A stretch of 64,000 bases of DNA from Caenorhabditis remanei (lineage: Eukaryota; Nematoda; Chromadorea; Rhabditida; Rhabditidae): assembly GCF_010183535.1 (NCBI RefSeq), contig NC_071331.1:19964001-20028000 (forward strand). Reading direction: 5' to 3'. Each line of letters starts with the position of its first letter. Positions within the stretch are counted from its first letter, which is position 1. The notes beneath the pieces are model-generated. The model ran no database searches. It had not been told where the DNA came from and saw only the letters and a list, made by a program, of their open reading frames with translations. This document shows, piece after piece, positions 56,697 to 64,000 of this stretch. Made by a program: the position numbers and the translations under genes.

Positions 56697-57896
56697 ATGA
56701 ATGACATCGGACCGCACGAAGTGAAATTCAACAAAGAAGACACTAAGGCTTCCGAAGCTGCTATCTGCGCGACGCCAACATCCGCACGCTTAACGCGTCC
56801 CTCTCGCTGGTCCACTCATTCAGGACACATGAAAGGGGGCGACGAGAACGTGCCACAGGCTACATCCGCAGACGTCGAAGCATCGGAAGAAGCGAAGGTC
56901 ATCTATCCAACCTTCAAAGCAGTGAAAACAACAACCGCTTCGCATTATGCGAGTCAGGGTAAAACAAATAGCAGTAAAAGCCTAAACCTTTAACGTCCCG
57001 TCTTTCAGAAGACAAGGATCTGCGTGTAATCATCGAGACTGTAAAAAACAAACTGTGCAAGTTCAAGTTTGTAGATGAAGTGACTCTGGAATGGATCCGA
57101 TTCACTGATCAAGTAGCGGAGAAGCTGAGCTGCATCGAGAAAACCAACAGAGAACTCGTGTTAGCATACAACAGCCAAACGGACCTGCTTAAGAAGCTCC
57201 GTAACTTACTCACTGCTATCATCCAAGCCGAGCGCCAGCAATTCTGGCTGAGAGACATGGACATTGTAGTTGGCTACGTACAAGAGATTCGCAAATTACT
57301 GAGCTCTCTCACAACGACCAACAACCGCATTGAAGTTCTCTTATCGGCGTCTGCACCCACAGTCCCTCACGCCAATCCATACAAACTGGACAACGCAAAA
57401 AATGCGATTCCAGGGACGACATCCGCAAAAGTCAACGTGAGTTATCTTTTGATTCATTTGAAAGAGAGCTAATGCTGTTAATTCTTCAGCGAAGCTGCAC
57501 ATTGTGTGTTGAGCCGAATCACAACACTGACCAATGCCATAGTTTCCCAACATCGATCGACAGAATCCAAATAGCTCTCCGTCACAACATCTGCTTGCAG
57601 TGTTTGGAGAAGTTTCCGGAAAACGATCGCGGAATTCATCAGGATTGCAAGAAGGTCGACACACTGTGCCGCAATTGCATCCACATAGTTGATGATCCAA
57701 AGGCTGCGAAACACAACATCGTGTTCTGTACTTGGAAACTGCAAAAGGGCAGTGGATTGGGACAACACCCGCCACCTCACAAATCAAAATCTGCACTGCT
57801 CAAGGTAAAATAGAATTACAACTTGATAGTGAACAATTATTGACTTTTCAGTCGCATCCAACTGCAGGAGCTGGTCCTTCGAGATCTGGACATTGA
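56697..57896 (+). CDS. Spliced BEL/Pao gag-like protein with three zinc-knuckle modules
   Basis: Exons 56697-56958, 57009-57436, 57490-57804 and 57852-57896 join in phase across introns of 50, 53 and 47 nt, all GT-TTTCAG or GT-TTCAG, giving 349 residues. Residues 1-87 are low-complexity. Residues 88-215 are helical and charged. A perfect CX2CX4HX4C knuckle is at Cys233, Cys236, His241 and Cys246. Then come Cys265-X2-Cys268-X11-His280-X2-Cys283 and Cys290-X2-Cys293 with His305-X4-Cys310. Repeated knuckles of this spacing follow the gag domain in BEL/Pao elements and bind RNA. The ATG directly follows an acceptor (TATTACAG), and AATAAA lies about 105 bp upstream, an operon-like layout after the preceding ORF. 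All junctions are intact, unlike the gag-pol 3 kb downstream. It could be a spliced retroelement product or a domesticated gene. Confidence 0.7.
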
Positions 57897-59541
57897 TCCA
57901 GTCATAGAAGTCGTCACCATCCGCACTATGGGCTCAGATTCCGCTGAAATGTTAAATCTTGTTTCTCTATTTGTTGGTTACCACTGTTCTCCTTGTAGAA
58001 GTGTTATGATTGCTCCACCATATGGACATAATTGTTGTGTTTCTTTCAGAGCGAATGCTCATTTGAATAAAGATATTAAACTGTTATCTCGTACAACTTC
58101 CAGCGTTTTTTTGAGATTCATGAGGAGAATACACTGCCGGATACATCTGTTTCAGGTGGAATCACAGAACGTTCAGAGAGGATGAGATGATGGCTTACGC
58201 AACAAGAGGTGCTCTCTCGAACACAAACTTTCAGCAACAAATTTTAGCTACAACAACACCATATAGGTACACACTGATTACTCAAAGAGTATCAGAATCA
58301 CGGGGATGACAAACCCAAATAAATTTTCACTAATCCGCAAAACATATTTGCACATTAAATGAGATGACACATCATCCACAATACAGACGTTTGTCTTTTT
58401 GGCCAACGTCAACCTTCAGAAGACCTATACATTGAGTATAGGCACCAACAAGACTGCTCATGAAGCAGACATCATCAAAGTCCACAAAGAGTACACGTTC
58501 TACCATCAAAACATCACATGCTCTGTGGCAAACTCCATCCGCTTCTGCACGACAAAACATTTGTTTTATAACATCAGTCAGTAGCAACAGACGGACGGTT
58601 CATATGAAGTGAAATTCATTTTAGAGCCGGTAGTCAAACATCTCGAGTAAGGTGCAATTTGCATTGAACTCACCAACTTTAATAGAGGTATCCCCCACGT
58701 GACCATAAGCTTCGGCTAGGTTCAGGGAAACTTCGCCCACTTGGGATTGTTATTCCGAAAGTTAGGTTATAGCCTCGGCTACAATTGAAATATAGAGATG
58801 TTACTAGAATACATAAACTATAGCGCTGACGGTAGTCAAAGCTGAGTAGTATCCAGGACATTGTAGTATCCGAAGGAGTCACCAACTCCTGAGGACCCAA
58901 CAGAATACTCATTAAGCCAATGCACGTGACTTTGTTGACTGAATAAGGTCTATAAGTGGCAGTTACAGATTGTAGCAGAAAGAAGGTTGTCTGTATCGGA
59001 GTAATTAACCGATACGCAGAGGACTATATGAGTAATGACGTTGGTAGCGAGATTTCGAACATCAAATCCTTGGTTGGTACCCGAGGAATTTTGAACAACA
59101 AATTCACAAAGAAATATCGCACTACGATGAGATATAACGCAGACAAGACGCCGTCTGGTCGGCTGTTTTTATCGTGTTCTTGCAACAAATCTATATTGAT
59201 TGATATCGATGAAGTTAGTTATAAGAATACGCAGCACAAAGTTACAATATTGTACGTGAAACATAGACAGGGCGACCGTGACACTAACACGGAAAACCAC
59301 TGATCTAGTTCGCGCAACATACAAAAGATCTAATAAAGACATAACTTTGCGCCACAGCGCTGACTGCTAAACTTATTCCTAATAGAATCAATATGCCTAA
59401 CTGGTCCGAGTTGTAACATATTACCTGAAATTAGGCGGAAGATGCATTTATGTATCGGACACCGACATAAAGGTTTACTCTGATCAGCTTCTACAAGAGG
59501 ATATACATATTGCGGACCTGGTGTCGCGCTGATCTGCAGAT
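57897..59541. other. Unresolved region between the spliced gag-like gene and the LTR
   Basis: Several short plus-strand frames occur (57928-58185, 58399-58584, 58956-59303), some after acceptor-like TTTCAG sites. None shows a recognisable domain. The base composition resembles the retroelement rather than the AT-rich background, so this is probably degraded element sequence or a 3' untranslated region. Confidence 0.4.
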
Positions 59542-59964
59542 TGTAGGAGCTGCTCTTCAGTTTCGGTCTCCGAAAGGAAACTGAGGAATTTCCACTATAA
59601 GTAGGCTCCCTAGCATTTGCGAACCTACGGTTCCGATGCTCGACGCTTCGACAGTCAGTCGGAGCCGGAATGGGCGAATCCTATGAAGCTATGTTGCCCA
59701 GATGATTCCGACAGTCTACTGGAATCGGACGGGTGCGCGGTGACTTTCCACCAAGAGTTGCGCAGCTCTTGGTTACTGAAGAGTCTCAATCCCACCCCAG
59801 TCATTCAGTATATTGCACAGCTTGTGTAATATACAAATCATCCAACAGTTTCACCGCTGTCTGGAAATACTTCATAACATCAACACATACAAACATCATT
59901 CAACACAAATGTGTTCATATGAGGAGCTGGTTATCACAAGATCATAGCTAGTCATCATCTCACG
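59542..59964 (+). promoter_or_regulatory. Probable LTR of the BEL/Pao element
   Basis: Begins TGTAGGAGCTGCTC and contains an imperfect inverted repeat (CAGTTTCGG and CCGAAAGG region). A TATA box is at 59596-59603. A likely end is the CTCA just before CGGCTCCAGATTC. It lies about 100 bp upstream of the gag start. The 3' LTR is not in the window because the element is cut off at 63851, so the LTR limits cannot be confirmed. Confidence 0.45.
59596..59603 (+). promoter_or_regulatory. TATA box of the probable LTR
   Basis: TATAAGTA in a GC-moderate context, about 55 bp into the putative LTR. The position suits a U3 promoter with transcription starting near 59625-59635. Confidence 0.5.
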
Positions 59965-60071
59965 GCTCCAGATTCTACCGCAGCTTGTCGCGTAAGCAAC
60001 TTCAAGATAGACAACGACCCGTTTGCAGTTAACTGGATTTACATCGTCATCCACAATCGCGCCCCATCAGG

Positions 60072-62347
60072 ATGTCTAGCCGTATTAGCCGCTCTTCAAA
60101 TTCGCTGCCAAGAAGCCGCAAAGAGCTCTCCGCTTTTTCGGCATTCGAAGTGCCACATACACGAGCCAACAACCGCTCAAGATCTCGATCTCAACCGACG
60201 GCGTTTATGCAGTCGTTTGTAGGTCCCTCCAAGAATGGTTACCGCGAGGGACATCAACGAAGCCAAGGAGTTCATTGAAGCTTCAGCGGCGACGTGGTTC
60301 TTCGCTGTTCCCGAAAACAAAAATCTCAAAAGTATTGGCGCTGAAATGCTCGAACCCACGGATAAACTAGCCTTCAATATGAAGACTGCCATCCAAAAGA
60401 TCAATGAGCTTAGCGACTTTACAGAGAGATAAAGCAATAAACCTGAGATGCAAGCATCGAAGGATAAAGACGCATTCCTCAAGGAAGTCACGGACGCTCT
60501 CCATGACAGTGGTGCCAACGAAGTCTTACTTGACCTCAACAACCGCGTCAACAATTTGGAGTATGTCCTGGCATCTTGTGGTCGTCGCCCCACTGAATTC
60601 GATCCATATGGAACGGGTGCTCAGGAAGATGACAGATTGGGAAGCTAACGAAGTCGGTAGCGGCATTTCGGGCAACGTCCACCAAACCAACATGCAGTCC
60701 ACAACTGTAGAACAACCATCCGCTATCCGCACTGAGTCTCAATCTAGCTCCGGACCAATCGCATCATCCGCAGCACGAAACATCTCTCAAATGGACTACG
60801 ACTACGAAGCTTTCGATCAGCTAGCCACCGGTCACAAGTTCATGAACTTGAGACTCCAAGAAGAGAACCGTATCCTAAGGATCAATGCAGACAAACATCA
60901 TCGAGCCCACGAGGAGGACGTCAGAAGGAGAACTGCTCAAGAGACTGAAAACATTGATCGTGTCTACTCTCTGCAGAATGAGCTTGCACAACAGCCGCAA
61001 GATATTAGGACATTGGCTCAACCACATGTTGAACATTCACCAATGCCGAATCAGGCGCTTGCTCTCCGCGCAGCTAGACCACAACATATCACTGCTCAAC
61101 CATCGCCAATAGCAGCGTCGACTCCGAATAAGAATGTAGCCGCTGCTCCAGCCACTATGGCAACAAGAGCCCAAGCCACGATGCAAATGGTTTCGACGTC
61201 TGCGGGCACACGAGCCTCAGTCATTACTAATGTTGAAAAACACATTGAAACACCAATCTTGAGCGCACCAGTACCCTTCAGAAGCCCTCTAGTTGTGCCA
61301 CAACATAACGAGACACCAATCGCAAATAATACTCCAAACATGCAAGATATCATGCAAGCGATACATTCGGTTGCTGAGAATCAAAAGCAGATTGTGCATC
61401 ATAATATCAGCATGATTCATGAACTGGAGCAGCGAATGGATGCCCGTTTTGATGGTACAACGAATTTGGACTTCTTCGAACATGTATATTCAAAGTTCGT
61501 TTTATCGAACAATAACTTCAACGCGGAGGCGGAGTATGCCATTCTTCTGTATCATATTACTGGTCCAGCAAAGAATTGCATCTCGCTTGCTAAAACCTCA
61601 CACAACGCTATCATGACAACATTCTGCTCATTGAAGAAGGTCTATGGAAAGGTAAACAATAGACACAGCTTCATTTCGAAGCTGCAAAAAATGCCGTTTC
61701 ATCAAACAGACCCAGAAGCAATGCGTTTGGACGTCGGGAAAATAGCCGGAATTCTTCAACAGCTAAAAGACAAAGGCGTTCCAGCAACCGATCACATGGT
61801 CAGCGGAGCCATTGGAGCAAAACTTCCAGCAGACTTCAAGAAAAGTCTAGCTAGATATACGGTGGAGATCGGAGAGGACAACATCACTCACGATCAAATC
61901 CTCGATCTCATCAGCAGTGAAATGGAAGTCACGACTATCGAGCATACATTCACTAGCCAGATGAATCAGCCTCCAATGAATGAACTGCCAGAGTCATACG
62001 CTGCGGTACAATATACGAATTCCAATCAGAGTCGGACAGCATCCGCAGGACAACAAAGCTACAAGAGCGCAAACGCCGAGAGAAGGGATTCAGTTTACGC
62101 TGCATCACAACATCCGCATGAATACACAGATCCTGCCACCAACGCCAAACTGGAAGGCTACTATGCCCCAGGAACTAAAGGCGTTAATCTGAAATTGATT
62201 CATCGGACGTTTCCACACACCGTGGTGAGAGTACAGCAATTCCCTTCAAAATCCCAACAACCAAGTGCCTTGTTGCTGGTCCAACTACTATCACGTATCG
62301 TAAAATCTCGTTTCTGTCGACTGGTCAGAGGGCAAAGATCCCAATGA
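60072..62347 (+). pseudogene. BEL/Pao Gag, degenerate
   Basis: Gag-like coding sequence starts at ATG 60072 (Arg/Ser-rich N-terminus). It shifts frame near 60220-60235, meets an in-frame TAA at 60430-60432 and shifts again near 60620-60650, then stays open to 62347. The long open part contains a coiled-coil-like segment around 60840-61000, an Ala/Pro/Thr-rich linker, and a conserved helical domain from about 61440 to 61930. That domain's motifs (TTNLDFFEHVYSKF, AILLYHITGPAKN) resemble the DUF1759 domain of BEL/Pao Gag. No zinc knuckle is found after that domain. With two shifts and a stop this copy cannot make intact Gag, unless some breaks are spliced or are assembly errors. Confidence 0.7.
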
Positions 62348-63850
62348 ATTGGACACGTTGCTGTTTACCAAATATTTGGCAAGATATCCACCGCATTAGG
62401 TGACTACATCGATTGCTGATAGCGACCACAGCCACCTAACGTTTCCATGTCTAGCGGCCTCAGATGGACAACATCTGCTGGCTCTGGCGGGTTCGGGCGC
62501 ATCGTTATCCCTCATTCTTGAGGCCACATCCAAAGCGCAGTCAATCCTAATCTTGAAACAAACACAACTTACAGTTTAAGGATTCTGTTCCACCATTGGC
62601 CAGAACGAAGATTTATGCCTTACAAGTATCCCTACATGGTACCGAAAATCTACCTTCTTCTATGATCGTAGGTACCCCAATACTCCCAAATACGAAGTTC
62701 GCTGCTCCAAAGTGTTCTTCAGAAGATTCACAGTATATACAAGCCATAGAATTGATACTCAACGAGTCAGAACCAGTGCATAATACAACGGTCGAAAAAT
62801 TGACATGATTCTGGGAAACGACCTGTTATCCTGGATCTCAGCTCAACAACAATACCGCAAACACATTCTTCCATCCGGAAGAGCACTGCAGCAAACTCAA
62901 CTCGGAATTTTGATCCACCCTGTGCCGAGGCTAGACCTATGGTCACCTGGACACCATTCGCTACAATCTGACGAGTATCAATCAACAATCAACATAGCCA
63001 ACACTATTCTGAACAGCTGTGAACCTGAAGACGCCATGACAAAGCTAACGTATCTTGTTGCCCAAATGTACAGAGTTGAGAATCTGGGAAACGAGAACAT
63101 AACTGTATCCGATGATCTCAAGAAAACCACTATCGATCTACTTGTTGAATTCAACAAAACCGTCAAATTCAACAAAGACGGACAACTGGAAGTAGCACTT
63201 CCCTACAATGGCAACCAAGTACGTCTAGCTGACAATCATGCAGTAGCGTTCAAAAGATTAGTAAGTCTTCTTGTGACTTTGAAGAGAGGCAAAGATCTTC
63301 TCGAAAAGTACGCGAAGATTATCATCGATCAAGAAATCGCTGGCTATATTGAAAAGGCTACACCGGAGATGCTGAAAGTCAAAAGTCCAAAGTACAACAT
63401 CCCGCATCGTTGCGTAGTAAAAGAAGATTCGATGACAACCAAGCTACGCATTGTCTTGGACGCCTCCAGCCACGCTGCCGGCGAACTCTCATTGAATGAA
63501 TATACGCCGGGACTAGCATGATCACTCCTATATTCGGAATTCTAGTCAGACTGAAGCACCACCAATCATTGTGGTAGTTGACATCAAAAAGGCGTTCCAT
63601 CAAGCCAGACTTCAACCTGAATTCCGTAATGTGACAATGTTTCTTTGGCTGAAAGACGTAACAGCACCCGCAACAGCCGATAATATCCAAGTATATCGAT
63701 TCACACGTATCCCATTCGGAGTTGCTAGCAGCCCCTTCCAACTTGCAGCATATATCACCCATCATCTGGACAATAATCCGCACGATCGCAATAAAGAGAT
63801 CAAGGACAACATTTACGTTGACAACTGTCTCTTCTGCGTGAATGACGCAA
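62348..63850 (+). pseudogene. BEL/Pao Pol fragment: protease end and reverse transcriptase, degenerate and truncated
   Basis: A protease-type segment (DUF1758-like) occupies about 62596-62860; its end ILGNDLLSW is typical. The frame shifts near 62800. Reverse transcriptase follows, with ALPYNG and TTKLRIVLDAS in 62805-63521. Two more shifts occur near 63515 and 63560. The palm continues with VVVDIKKAFHQARL, RFTRIPFGVASSPF and the catalytic box YVDN. The sequence is then replaced by satellite at 63851. RNase H, integrase and the 3' LTR are missing from the window. BEL/Pao polymerases usually have YVDD; YVDN is either a lineage variant or a damaged site. Confidence 0.75.
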
Positions 63851-64000
63851 TCCTCCCGGGTTAGAAATGAAACAACTATAATTAAATCTCCCAAAAACGG
63901 GATAATTTTGAACAATTTTGAATTAAATCTTTCAAAAACTGGATAACTTTTGTATTATTAACTTCCCCAACCATTCTTATCTGTGTCGGTTCCGGTTAGA
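63851..64000 (+). repeat. Start of a second block of the composite satellite
   Basis: From AATCCTCCCGGGTTAG onwards this is the satellite monomer in the same orientation as 37349-45102. Its first monomer has only the two minimal subunits before the next CTTCCCCAACCATT head (63962). The junction GACGC-AATCCTCCC drops the GGGTTTG of the normal head. The array runs off the window. Confidence 0.9.

Noticed and set aside
58399..59303. Possible envelope-type or accessory protein of the retroelement
   Set aside because: Cysteine and glycosylation-site patterns are too weak, and frames are short and unlinked. Recorded only as unresolved sequence.

Overview
This is eukaryotic DNA, very probably from a Caenorhabditis-type nematode. 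It is AT-rich, its introns are short and end in TTTCAG, and it carries TACTGTAG intronic motifs and palindromic MITEs. The two best genes resemble the C. elegans saposin-like gene spp-10 (with spp-8) and the bHLH gene hlh-12. Gene names rest on remembered families and were not searched.

1-19.4 kb: a tandem segmental array. The intact unit is at the right. A minus-strand multi-saposin gene (8732-19387, about 428 aa, four saposin-B domains) holds a plus-strand bHLH gene (12961-15860, 141 aa) inside one 4.5-kb intron. To the left are duplicates of the bHLH gene and the 3' saposin exons. They carry a lost exon, an 8-bp frameshifting deletion and a breakpoint inside a coding exon. The first 1.16 kb of the two left units is almost identical, unlike the rest.

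19.4-37.3 kb and 45.1-53.1 kb: gene-poor DNA packed with foldback elements. These include two hAT-type MITEs with 8-bp target duplications (the other is at 11.4 kb), a TTAA-flanked foldback, palindromes of 1.8 and 1.6 kb, and a small MITE family. A second, old segmental duplication links 20.8-24.9 kb with 48.4-52.3 kb. Small or partial genes here are an acidic Pro/Ala/Val-rich exon (33.6 kb) and the C-terminal exons of a membrane-type protein (46.8-47.2 kb).

37.35-45.1 kb: a composite satellite of 24 monomers. A constant head with a Pol III B-box-like motif is followed by a variable number of 41-bp subunits. Every start-to-start distance equals 223 + 41n. A second block of the same satellite begins at 63.85 kb, inside a reverse transcriptase reading frame.

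53.1-63.85 kb: BEL/Pao-type LTR retroelement DNA. One part is a cleanly spliced gene with three zinc-knuckle modules (56697-57896), preceded by a small acidic ORF and repeat-rich leader sequence. The other is a degenerate gag-pol (60.07-63.85 kb) behind a probable LTR with a TATA box. The heptamer CATCCGC recurs 14 times across this region in all three coding frames.

Across the older DNA a motif close to TTACTGTTTCA is strikingly over-represented. It is nearly absent from the satellite and the retroelement.
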